From Gemmatimonadota bacterium (GTDB lineage: Bacteria; Latescibacterota; UBA2968; GCA-2709665), in assembly GCA_028877215.1 (NCBI GenBank), contig JAPPFJ010000034.1, positions 1 through 64,000 of the forward strand: a stretch of DNA of 64,000 nt. Direction: 5' to 3'. The notes beneath the pieces are model-generated. The model searched no databases. It was not told where the DNA came from and saw only the letters and a program-made list of their open reading frames with translations. Each line of letters begins with the position of its first letter. Within the stretch, counting starts at the first letter, position 1. The position numbers and the translations under genes were made by a program. This document shows positions 42,382 through 50,550 of the stretch, one piece after another.

Positions 42382-44742
42382 TCAGACGTTGCGGATGTGG
42401 ATGAGTTTCCACTCCAGACTTGAAAGCGTGAATTTCAAAACACCGTCCCGGATCGGGACGGTGTTGTTTTTGAGCGCGTCCTCCGCAACGGGGGCAGTAC
42501 CGAGCCCCAGCTTGTTCATGTTCAACCGTACCGTGACGTTCTTGCGTTTGCCGTTCATATTGGAGACAACGGCCAGAACGCCGTTTTCCGCGTGACGATA
42601 GATGCTGGCGCAGGCGTCCCCGGGAGAAACGCCAATATATCTGCGATTCCTCCAATAAGGAATCCATTCGGCGTTCTTGCGGTCGAACGCGTCCATGGCG
42701 CGCCACACTTCGGCAGCCAGATCCAGGTCATCGTCCGCATTCTGCGGTCGAACGGGAATGTCGTGCAGAAGCGTAAACGCCCACGCTTGATTGTAGGTGT
42801 AGGCGGCGCCCGCGTGGAGGAATTCGGCGGGAACCCCCCACTGGCGGCCCATGAATTCGGCACGGAAGGCGTCCAGGGGCAACAGCCGGGAAACGTCCAC
42901 GCCGCTGCCGACGCCCTGGAATTGCTCCCCGTCCCAGTATCCGGTCGCCCAACCGAGGGTGGGCATGGTCATGCACGTGGAGTTATGCACGTTGACGTGG
43001 CCGTCTTTCTTGCGTGACTTCACGATTTCGTAGATTCTCCGCATCGCTGAACGCGTACTGAAGATGGGATAGGTCTGGGCGATGCTGCCGTCGGACCTCT
43101 TATGCCCGCATCCATGTTCGGTATTGCAGCAGCCGAACGGATATTCGGTCCCGTCCAGGTAGACCCCGTCGATGTCGAATTCATCCATCACTCCCGCGAT
43201 GCCATCCGTGAGCAGATCCTGCCACGGACTGTTCAGGCAGACGCGCCAGGCGGATTGTTCCGGCTGCGGCTGGTAGTGGAAGACCGGATATCCGCCCTTG
43301 GGCAGAATGAGCGCGTCTTTGCCCACGGCCTGCCATTCGTCGATGATGTCCGAGATGAGAAAGCCGAAGTAGAGCAGGACCTGAAGTCCGCGGTCCCTGC
43401 AGGCCTTGACGACCTTCCGGACTTCGGCGGCGTGCGGGGTCCGGGTGTACGCCTCCGCGTCCGCCCAGTGCTCGAAGAGGACGACGGCCCGGACACCGGA
43501 ATCCACGCACCTGTCCAGGAGGGCGTCCGACACGTTCAGTCGGGGACTGAAACCGGTCGTGGTCTGGCCGATGCAGAATATTCGCTGGTCCCAGGCGTCC
43601 TCAACGACGGGCTTGACGGGCGTGGCCTGAAATCCGAACGTGTATCGCAGTTCGTCGGTAACGACGCCGCCAGGCGTGAGCGGCCTGACGTCTTCGGTTC
43701 CGAAGCCCGTGAACTGCCCGCCCTCGCGGCTGCCGGGAAGGAGCTTGATCGGTGACGAGACGCAATGGATGCGCAGCCTTACCCGGTTCTTTCGACGGGT
43801 GATTTCGGTGACCTTCCGCGGATTGCGGGTGTGGAAGCCCGCGTCCGATTCCGAGAACAAAGCGATACCGCGTTCCTCGTCCCCCAGCCAGATATACGGG
43901 CGATATCCCATCTTGAGACCGTTGTTCGACAGCGCGCCGACGTTTCTGACTCCGCCCCAGCTTCCGGGAAAGTGGTACAGGTACCCGGCGTGTTTGCCGC
44001 GAACGGGCAATTCGAGCGAGAGCGCGTCGAGGCGCAGGATCGTGCTGGCGGTGAGTGACCAGTCTATCCGCGCCATTCCGTCGAAGTCGATTTCGGTTCT
44101 GGCCGTTACGGCCAGGCCGGCGGGAGACTCGAAACGGACATTGAAAACCACCTGATCTCTTTCTGCCGAAATCAGTTCGAGACGACCCTTCGTCCAGCGT
44201 GCTTTCCTGCCGTTTACGCGGGCAACCGGCCTCAATGGACCGGCAAGCAGTTGTCTGCCGCCTGAAGTCGCCTTGGCGGCGAACGCGGTCGCCGGGAATT
44301 CATAGGTTCTTCCCCAGCAGGTAATCTCAAGGCCATTCCCTGATTCCGTAACCTCGAGTGGCGTCCATGGATCGGGTACCTGGCGAGAGATTCCGGAACG
44401 GGACCCCAGCCAGGTAAAGTCGCCCGGCCATTTGTCCTGAAGCGTCCGGGTGGCGAAGCGGGTGCCGTACCGGTCGATGAAGGTCGCCCTGAAGTCGCAG
44501 CAACCCGATGGTATGTCCCCCGTGTCGAAGGCGATCTCTTCGTGCCCGATGTTGCTGACAACCCTGGTTTCCCGCGTTTCCCCCGAACGTGTGCTGTAAA
44601 GGACCAGCTCCACCTTGCCCCCTTGCGCCAGATGGGTTTCGCCGAGCAGGTGGACACGTGCGAACACCTTGCGGTATTCATTTCGGGTGTAGATCATTAG
44701 CGTGACCGCACGGGCAGGCGATCCGGTTTCGGTCGTGGGCAT
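42382..44742 (-). CDS. Large glycoside-hydrolase-like TIM-barrel protein
   Basis: 786 residues, no signal peptide. The first 350 residues are beta-rich, resembling the DUF6067/GH123-type N-terminal sandwich (DFTWLGSRSGISRQVPDPWT, PLEVTESGNGLEITCWGRTY). The middle is a TIM barrel with VRAVVLFEHWADAEAYTR, and DEFDIDGVYLDGTEYPFGCC near 520 that places two acidic residues where retaining glycosidases have theirs. The end is a small beta domain (LKFTLSSLEWKLIHIRNV). It probably removes a monosaccharide, perhaps an amino sugar, from the glycan that the lyases open. It follows the sulfatase on the same strand (40 bases). Family assignment is tentative. Confidence 0.65.
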   Translation of the reverse strand: MPTTETGSPARAVTLMIYTRNEYRKVFARVHLLGETHLAQGGKVELVLYSTRSGETRETRVVSNIGHEEIAFDTGDIPSGCCDFRATFIDRYGTRFATRTLQDKWPGDFTWLGSRSGISRQVPDPWTPLEVTESGNGLEITCWGRTYEFPATAFAAKATSGGRQLLAGPLRPVARVNGRKARWTKGRLELISAERDQVVFNVRFESPAGLAVTARTEIDFDGMARIDWSLTASTILRLDALSLELPVRGKHAGYLYHFPGSWGGVRNVGALSNNGLKMGYRPYIWLGDEERGIALFSESDAGFHTRNPRKVTEITRRKNRVRLRIHCVSSPIKLLPGSREGGQFTGFGTEDVRPLTPGGVVTDELRYTFGFQATPVKPVVEDAWDQRIFCIGQTTTGFSPRLNVSDALLDRCVDSGVRAVVLFEHWADAEAYTRTPHAAEVRKVVKACRDRGLQVLLYFGFLISDIIDEWQAVGKDALILPKGGYPVFHYQPQPEQSAWRVCLNSPWQDLLTDGIAGVMDEFDIDGVYLDGTEYPFGCCNTEHGCGHKRSDGSIAQTYPIFSTRSAMRRIYEIVKSRKKDGHVNVHNSTCMTMPTLGWATGYWDGEQFQGVGSGVDVSRLLPLDAFRAEFMGRQWGVPAEFLHAGAAYTYNQAWAFTLLHDIPVRPQNADDDLDLAAEVWRAMDAFDRKNAEWIPYWRNRRYIGVSPGDACASIYRHAENGVLAVVSNMNGKRKNVTVRLNMNKLGLGTAPVAEDALKNNTVPIRDGVLKFTLSSLEWKLIHIRNV

Positions 44743-44782
44743 AGAGGGCTCCTTCCTGCGGAGGCTGTGCCGGCGAATTCAG

Positions 44783-46261
44783 TTACAAAAATCGAAGGCC
44801 GCGCTGGCCGCGCATCGCGCGTTTGGCCGACGGGACGTATTGCCTGGCCGGCAGACCGACGAGTTCGCCGTCTTTCAGCCATTTGAGATCTTCGCCGTAG
44901 AGGTGTTCCACCAGACGGCCCTTCAGGCGGTTCAGCGTGTCGGCAAAGCCGCTGTCGCCTGCGAGGTCCCGTGTTTCACGGGGGTCGTCGGCGATGTCGA
45001 AAAGCTGCGCCTGGTTTCCCACGGGGTAGTAGATGAGTTTGAATCGTCCGTCGTGTACCATGCGCATCGCCGCGGTTCCTTCGCCGTGTTCGCCGTAGAG
45101 TTCGTCCCGGCGACGGTCGCCCGCCAGGCTCTGGCGGTCGACGTAATCGGGTATGGGTATGCCCGCCAGGTCCAGCAATGTGGGCATGATGTCGGCGAAC
45201 TCCGCCAGGCGATCGTCGCGGGTTCCTTCCGGAAGGCGTTTGTCGCCCTTCACCGGCATGACGACCAGCGGTATTTTGGCGGACATTTCGTAAAACGGCG
45301 TCATGCACCAGAGCCCGTGTTCGCCGACCATGTGGCCGTGGTCGCTCGTAAAGACCACGATGGTGTTGTCCAGGAGCCCGCATTCCCGCAGGTATCCGAT
45401 GACGATCCGGATCTGGTGATCGATATGGGTGAGCATTGCATAGTAAGCGCGCCGTGAATACTCCCATTCATGGTGTTTTGCGCGCGCCATCGCGAGGTTG
45501 TCCGGGTTGCTCAGCGTCTTTATGTGGTAGGGCAGGTCATCGAAGTCTGCCGACCAGTTGCCCCCGGCCGGTTCGTCGAGGGGCGCATCCCGGTAGAGCT
45601 CCATATATGTCTGCAGCGGCGTGTTGGGCGGGTGCGGCGCGGAAAAGGAGAGGTACCAGAAGCCGGGCTTTCGAGGATCCCGTCGACGGATGGTTTTGCA
45701 CATCTCCCGGGCTGCCCAGTTGATTGGATGGCAGTACTCGGGCAGGTGCCAGGTGCGGGCGATGTAATCGTTCTGCGTCATGCCGCTCGCGTATTCCTGC
45801 CCGCCGTAGCCCTGCTCGGCCAGAAAGAGCTCGTAGTCGTCAGCCATCCCGTCCGGAATGTCGTGGTGAACGTGGCGGCCCTGCTCCTCTACGAGGACGT
45901 CATCGAAGCCGATCCGGTTACGCTGCGGGTAGACATGAAGTTTCCCCACGGCATACGCCTGATAACCCGCGTCGCGAAAGCACTGGGCGAGGGTGGGAAC
46001 TTCTGGGAAGTCAACGCCGTCGATAAACGAGCGCATTCCGTTCGCCTTCGGGCTCATGCCGGTGAACAGTGAGCGTCGGGCGGGTATGCAGGAGGGGCAG
46101 GCCGAATAGGCATTGGCGTAACTGACGCCGCAACGGGCGAGGTGGTCGATCGTCGGCGTGGTGACAACGGGATGGCCCGCATCGCCGGTGAGCAGTCCAC
46201 TCCAGTGATCCGTGCAGATCAGCAGTACATTGGGCTTGTCGGACCGGATGAACTCGGGCAT
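44783..46261 (-). CDS. Type I sulfatase (formylglycine-dependent)
   Basis: 492 residues. PNVLLICTDHWSGLLTGDAG supplies the N-terminal metal Asp pair. CPSCIPARRSLFTG contains the C-x-P-x-R motif whose Cys is matured to formylglycine (about residue 57). GKLHVYPQ and VVFTSDHGHMVGEHGL carry the remaining metal and sulfate ligands. Such enzymes remove sulfate esters from polysaccharides. No signal peptide is seen, which is unusual, since sulfatases normally act outside the cytoplasm. The start was placed at the ATG after AAAGGT. No maturase (FGE or anSME) gene is in the window. Confidence 0.93.
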   Translation of the reverse strand: MPEFIRSDKPNVLLICTDHWSGLLTGDAGHPVVTTPTIDHLARCGVSYANAYSACPSCIPARRSLFTGMSPKANGMRSFIDGVDFPEVPTLAQCFRDAGYQAYAVGKLHVYPQRNRIGFDDVLVEEQGRHVHHDIPDGMADDYELFLAEQGYGGQEYASGMTQNDYIARTWHLPEYCHPINWAAREMCKTIRRRDPRKPGFWYLSFSAPHPPNTPLQTYMELYRDAPLDEPAGGNWSADFDDLPYHIKTLSNPDNLAMARAKHHEWEYSRRAYYAMLTHIDHQIRIVIGYLRECGLLDNTIVVFTSDHGHMVGEHGLWCMTPFYEMSAKIPLVVMPVKGDKRLPEGTRDDRLAEFADIMPTLLDLAGIPIPDYVDRQSLAGDRRRDELYGEHGEGTAAMRMVHDGRFKLIYYPVGNQAQLFDIADDPRETRDLAGDSGFADTLNRLKGRLVEHLYGEDLKWLKDGELVGLPARQYVPSAKRAMRGQRGLRFL

Positions 46262-46299
46262 AAGTGACCTTTCGTCGGTTTTCAATTCGTATGAGCGTA

Positions 46300-46461
46300 T
46301 TCGTAGTTTCGTAAAGCGAGAATACGAGAATACGAGAATACCATAAGACGGATGATTTATTCCCGCGCTTTCGTAGTTTCGTTCATTCGTCAGTTCGTAG
46401 TTTCGTCAATTCGTAGTTTCGTTTATTCGCCTTTCGTAGTTTCGTTCATTCGTAGTTTCGT
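46300..46461. repeat. Six-fold interspersed 13-mer array upstream of the sulfatase
   Basis: TTCGTAGTTTCGT occurs at 46300, 46370, 46394, 46410, 46433 and 46449, separated by 3 to 57 bases. A triplicated GAATACGA occurs at 46319-46341. It occupies the 217-base spacer between the DadA-like and sulfatase genes. No gene fits here. Confidence 0.8.
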
Positions 46462-46478
46462 TATTTTCAGTTAGCTCC

Positions 46479-47747
46479 TCAGGGTCTTTCGAATCTGTCG
46501 ACTCTAAGGAGATTGAGGTCAATGGACGGCGTCTGACGCGTGACCACCTGCGAGATCAGTTTGCCGGTAACGGGTCCCAGCGAGATCCCGATCATTGCGT
46601 GTCCGGCGGCGACGGTAAGGTTTTCGTATGTCGGGCTGCGACCCAGAAAAGGCAGGCCGTCCGGGGTACATGGCCGCAGGCCCCGCCAGGTCTCGATGTG
46701 TTTCAGGCGGTTCGGGTCCAGGTCGGGCAGATAGCGAGGGACGGCGTTGAGAATGGCCGCCACTCTTCGTTTGTTGATGGAAAGGTCCAGCCCGGCCAGT
46801 TCCAGTGTTCCGCCGAAGCGGAGCATATCGCCCATGGGCGTGACAGCCACCTTGGCCTCCGAGAGCGAGGCCGGAACCGTGAGGCAGCGGTTCGGCCGTT
46901 CGAAGGTGACGCTGTAACCCTTGGCCGGCTGTATGGGCAGTTTCATGCCGAGTTCCGCGGCGATGACCGGCGACCAGGCGCCTCCCGCGAGAACGACCTC
47001 ATTCGCGTTGAAGTCTCCCCGCGTGGTGACGACCGTGCGGATCCGGCTGTCCCGCCGGCGGAAGCCGATCACTTCCGTCGAAGGATGTATCTTGACGCGT
47101 TTACCGTTTCCGGCAACATGACGGGCGAGTTCTCTCACGAATTTCGCGGGAACTAGGTGGGCGTCCTGGGGATAGTAGACGGCGCCCGCGGCGTGGTAAT
47201 TGGCGATGGGATCCAGCCTCCGCAGGCCGCCCGGATCGAGTATCTCTGTCCGGATTCCCTTATCGGACAGGATGCCGGCCTCCTCGATTCCGCCCTCGAG
47301 TCCCTTTTCGGTCCCGTAGACCATCAGACTGCCTTTTTTCTCAAACCCGAAATCCAGGCCGTCGATTGCGGCGATTTCCGTGAAAAGCTCAACACTCGCA
47401 AGATTGAGATCTCTCAGGACCTGGAGTGACGGCTGCATGCGGGCGCGGGTGCAGGCCGCTTGAAACTGCAGCAGCCACCTCGCGAGATCGAGGTCCATAC
47501 GGGGCTTGATGTAGAACGGGCTTTCAGCATCGAACATCCACCTGAAAGCTTTGCCGATTACCCCGGGAGCGGCCAGCGGAATGCTGTGGCTGGGGACGAT
47601 CAGGCCCTGGTTGCCGTAGGAACTGCCCGCGCAGACGTGGTCTTTGTCAACGAGGACAACGTCCTTTCCCGCATCCGACAGGTAGTGGGCACAGCAGACG
47701 CCGATGGAGCCCCCGCCAATTATGAGGATATCGGTGTTGGTCGTCAT
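46479..47747 (-). CDS. FAD-dependent D-amino-acid dehydrogenase-like oxidoreductase (DAO family)
   Basis: 422 residues. ILIIGGGSIGVCCAHYLSDA is the FAD Rossmann motif at residues 7-26; GSSYGNQGLIVPSHSIPLAA follows as in DadA. VVLAGGAWSPVIAAELGMKL and WRGLRPCTPDGLPFLGRSPT are the second FAD segment and the C-terminal DAO signature. DadA oxidises D-amino acids to keto acids, passing electrons to the quinone pool. In this cluster an amino-sugar or D-amino acid substrate is possible. The next gene upstream on this strand is a HIBADH-like dehydrogenase 75 bases away. Confidence 0.9.
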   Translation of the reverse strand: MTTNTDILIIGGGSIGVCCAHYLSDAGKDVVLVDKDHVCAGSSYGNQGLIVPSHSIPLAAPGVIGKAFRWMFDAESPFYIKPRMDLDLARWLLQFQAACTRARMQPSLQVLRDLNLASVELFTEIAAIDGLDFGFEKKGSLMVYGTEKGLEGGIEEAGILSDKGIRTEILDPGGLRRLDPIANYHAAGAVYYPQDAHLVPAKFVRELARHVAGNGKRVKIHPSTEVIGFRRRDSRIRTVVTTRGDFNANEVVLAGGAWSPVIAAELGMKLPIQPAKGYSVTFERPNRCLTVPASLSEAKVAVTPMGDMLRFGGTLELAGLDLSINKRRVAAILNAVPRYLPDLDPNRLKHIETWRGLRPCTPDGLPFLGRSPTYENLTVAAGHAMIGISLGPVTGKLISQVVTRQTPSIDLNLLRVDRFERP

Positions 47748-47822
47748 TGAATGGATGCACTCATCGCAGTCGGCCGAAGCGACTGCCGGATGGTTGGGCG
47801 GGCCGAAGGAGCCAGCCAGGGA

Positions 47823-48740
47823 TCAACTTCGTTGAGCTTTCTGGACTTTCACTCCCAGGACCGCTTCCCAGACCTGGATCATCCCTCCCTTGTTCAGGTT
47901 TCCCATTCCCTGGTCTAGAGCCGCGCGAAACGTATCGGCGGCGGCTGTGACCAAGGGCAGTCTCACACCCTCATTTTCCATTATACCGGTGATGGCGTCG
48001 ACATCCTTGCGTGCGTTTGCCATCGGATATCCGGGCTCGAAATTCCGTTCGAGGATCAGAGGCGCGAAGGTGTCGAATCCGTAACTCTGTCCGCTTCCGG
48101 TCATCACGGCGCCGCACATCTTCTCCGCGTCCAGGCCGAGTCTGACTGTGAGTGGGAGCATTTCGGCCAGCGCGGCGCAGGAGATATTGAAAAGGGTATT
48201 GTTGACGATCTTGGCGAGTTGCCCGTTTCCGGATGCGCCCATATAGTAGATGGACGAACCCATGGCATTCAGAAGCGGCTCGACGGCAAAGTGCGCACCC
48301 TTGTCGCCGCCCACCATCAGGGTAAGGGTTCCATCGGCCGCGCGGCTGCTCATCCCTGAACACGGCGCATCCAGAAAGTGAACGCCGAGATCGGCCAGAA
48401 TTCGTGATGCCTCGCGTGTGAAATCCGGGTGTGTCGTGCCGCAGTCGATGATGATATGCCCGGCCTTCAATTGAGGCTTAAGGCCTTTGTCTCCAAAAAG
48501 CACGTCCTCCACGACACGGGTGTCGGGCAGCATCAGAACGATCCGTTCGCAGATACCGCCCACTCGGGTCAGGTTCTCCGCCGTCCGCGCGCCGGACCTC
48601 GCGATCCGGTCCAAAGCCTCCCTGCACGTATCGTAGGCGAGCAGAGGAAATCCCGCTTTCAACAGATTGCGGGCCATTCCGCTTCCCATCGACCCCACGC
48701 CGATAAACCCCACTGGCGACGGCGCTACAGATCTGTTCAT
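47823..48740 (-). CDS. 3-hydroxyisobutyrate/tartronate semialdehyde-type dehydrogenase
   Basis: 305 residues. The N terminus VGFIGVGSMGSGMARNLLKA is the NAD(P) motif. CGTTHPDFTREASRILADLG and LDAPCSGMSSRAADGTLTLM are the family substrate stretches, and ASGNGQLAKIVNNTLFNISC contains the catalytic Lys. The family includes GarR/GlxR (tartronate semialdehyde to glycerate), attractive because a glycerate kinase is at 10.8 kb, but the specificity is unproven. It is part of the minus-strand unit that begins at 50189. Confidence 0.9.
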   Translation of the reverse strand: MNRSVAPSPVGFIGVGSMGSGMARNLLKAGFPLLAYDTCREALDRIARSGARTAENLTRVGGICERIVLMLPDTRVVEDVLFGDKGLKPQLKAGHIIIDCGTTHPDFTREASRILADLGVHFLDAPCSGMSSRAADGTLTLMVGGDKGAHFAVEPLLNAMGSSIYYMGASGNGQLAKIVNNTLFNISCAALAEMLPLTVRLGLDAEKMCGAVMTGSGQSYGFDTFAPLILERNFEPGYPMANARKDVDAITGIMENEGVRLPLVTAAADTFRAALDQGMGNLNKGGMIQVWEAVLGVKVQKAQRS

Positions 48741-48785
48741 TCTTGGTCCTGGGTTGGGGTTCCGGGGGTTCCACGGGCGGTTGTT

Positions 48786-50189
48786 TCAGGTGGCGATGCG
48801 TTCGACTTCCAGGTCGTCGAACCAGCTTGTGCCGCTGCCATCCTGGCGCAGGATGAGGTACACGGCCCCGCTGTCCGGCGGGGATGGTCCGTGGATCTCC
48901 ACACAGACCCGTGTCCAGTCATTGGTGCCCGTGAGTTTACTGGAGCTGATGTAAGGGTATTTTTCGGGTTCGTTGAAGACGCCCCAGCGTACGGCCAGAA
49001 AGGCGCCGCGTCCCTGGACGTTTTCGGTCTTGATGTAAACGGTAACGCGAAAGCCGGTTGATCGGGTCCAGCGTTCGGTCCACGCGCCATCGCTCTCACG
49101 ATCCATGACCCACTCGGTGGGTCCGTCCGTCGTTTTGTCGATCTTGAGTGAGAACGGGTCTGAACGTCCGTGATCCTTACACCATTCCGTGCCCTCCCCC
49201 TCCGGCAGCCAGGGCCAGGGATCGGTGTCGCACGGGGTGGGTCTGTTGAGCTGCAGACCACGGGAAAAACTTGTTCTGCGTTCGTAAAGGGGGAGTTCCT
49301 CAAAGCCGTTGTACGAAACCCGGGGAATGGGCTCCGCACGAGCCATCATCTGCGCGGCCTTCCGGTCCGGGCAGAGGCGGATGCGAAAGTGCGGGCACAA
49401 CGGCGCGTAGAGTTCGTCGCGGGAGTAGTGACCCGCGAAATGGATGTCGTATCCCCAGTTGCAAACACCCACCGTCGTGCGTTCGGCGGTGTCGCCGACA
49501 AATTCGAAGGCGGGGTTGCTGCCCTCGTCGTAGGCCAGAACAAACAGGCCGTCCCGCTTCAGCGAACTCGGGCCGGGAATGCCGGTCGCCATGTGGTTGA
49601 GCGGCATCTTCCAGACGGCGCCGTCACCGGTTTCGGCCAGGAGATGCGAATATCTTTTCTTCCACATCCCCGGAAATTCGACGGTCGGCCCGGGGACGTC
49701 GTTGTACCAGGGGTCGCAATACTCGAAGGATACGGTCTCTTCCCGGTCCAGTGCCTCCGGACTGTGGATATCCAAATGGGCTTTGAAGTCGTAGATATAC
49801 GACCCTGAGGCGGCGTCATACGTCAGTGTGAGTACACGGCGCGAGGTGGCCACACTTCCAGGGTCGGCCGTGATCACCGTGAGGACAAGGCGGTCGGTTT
49901 CCTGGCCCCCGACCTGGATGTCGATCAGATCGGTTGTGGCGAGCACGCGGTGTTGGAACACCCAGTACATCTGCACGCCGCAAACAAGCGGGCGGCCTCC
50001 CGGGGCCAGTTTCAGGTCTCGCAGGTTGACAGGCTTGGCGTTACCGTTGAAATATCGGAGGTTCTGTTCGGGCTGTTCGATCAGCTTGTCTTCGAGGCGC
50101 GCGATGGGCTCGTCGCGATCGTAAATCCATGTCTCGCCGGCACAGACGCCGCCGTGCGTGCGGAACGTAAAGACGCTGTCGTGGGACAT
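48786..50189 (-). CDS. Unknown protein with C-terminal carbohydrate-binding-like domain
   Basis: 467 residues, no signal peptide, first gene of a minus-strand unit with a consensus promoter. GGAGGAG precedes the ATG. The first 330 residues are beta-rich with few known motifs (WKMPLNHMATGIPGPSSLKR, FAGHYSRDELYAPLCPHFRI). The last 130 residues (SDGAWTERWTRSTGFRVTVY through SGTSWFDDLEVERIA) match the layout of CBM4/9-type jelly rolls, whose typical ending is WFDDVxLxR. I do not recognise the N-terminal part. The context points to glycan or glycoside handling. Confidence 0.65.
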   Translation of the reverse strand: MSHDSVFTFRTHGGVCAGETWIYDRDEPIARLEDKLIEQPEQNLRYFNGNAKPVNLRDLKLAPGGRPLVCGVQMYWVFQHRVLATTDLIDIQVGGQETDRLVLTVITADPGSVATSRRVLTLTYDAASGSYIYDFKAHLDIHSPEALDREETVSFEYCDPWYNDVPGPTVEFPGMWKKRYSHLLAETGDGAVWKMPLNHMATGIPGPSSLKRDGLFVLAYDEGSNPAFEFVGDTAERTTVGVCNWGYDIHFAGHYSRDELYAPLCPHFRIRLCPDRKAAQMMARAEPIPRVSYNGFEELPLYERRTSFSRGLQLNRPTPCDTDPWPWLPEGEGTEWCKDHGRSDPFSLKIDKTTDGPTEWVMDRESDGAWTERWTRSTGFRVTVYIKTENVQGRGAFLAVRWGVFNEPEKYPYISSSKLTGTNDWTRVCVEIHGPSPPDSGAVYLILRQDGSGTSWFDDLEVERIAT

Positions 50190-50227
50190 GTTTGACTCCT
50201 CCGTGGCGCGACCGACCGACGGGCGAT

Positions 50228-50256
50228 ATGATAGGCGGGACGGCCCCTCAAGTCAA
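50228..50256 (-). promoter_or_regulatory. Promoter of the minus-strand catabolic unit
   Basis: On the minus strand TTGACT (50256-50251) and TATCAT (50233-50228) with 17-base spacing, 39 bases before the gene starting at 50189. It would serve the four or five genes down to 42382. Confidence 0.55.
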
Positions 50257-50284
50257 CCCATATCGTCAGGGCTAAGGGCTGTTA

Positions 50285-50444
50285 CAGTCCGTTGACAAAG
50301 TCGCTCTGCAGGCGAGGGCGAGCCATCGTGACCGAAGACAAGGCGCGCGACCGAGTCGACTCTGGGTATTCGGCGAGGGAGCGTAACGCAGTCATTCGGC
50401 CACGAGAGCCGGCCGCAGCCCGGATGGGCTTTATCAACGGGCTG
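50285..50444 (-). repeat. 160-bp TIR element (family 1), complete but diverged copy
   Basis: Same orientation and exact length as the copy at 39875 but with more substitutions. Flanks are GTTA and CTAA, so the target duplication is not preserved. It separates two divergent promoters, suggesting an older insertion. Confidence 0.85.
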
Positions 50445-50470
50445 CTAAGGTGCGCGCGGTAACAAAACCG

Positions 50471-50499
50471 TTGATCATCGCCCGGGGCGCGCGTATCTT
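50471..50499 (+). promoter_or_regulatory. Promoter of the second heparinase gene
   Basis: TTGATC (50471-50476) and TATCTT (50494-50499), 17-base spacing, starting transcription about 45 bases before the TTG start codon. Confidence 0.5.
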
Positions 50500-50550
50500 G
50501 TCGCATTCTCCACATAGGAACGTATCCATAGGGCTGTTAAGGAGGCTCTC

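Noticed and set aside
46300-46461. Possible CRISPR array
   Set aside because: The repeat unit is only 13 bases, the spacers are 3 to 57 bases and uneven, and there are no cas genes.
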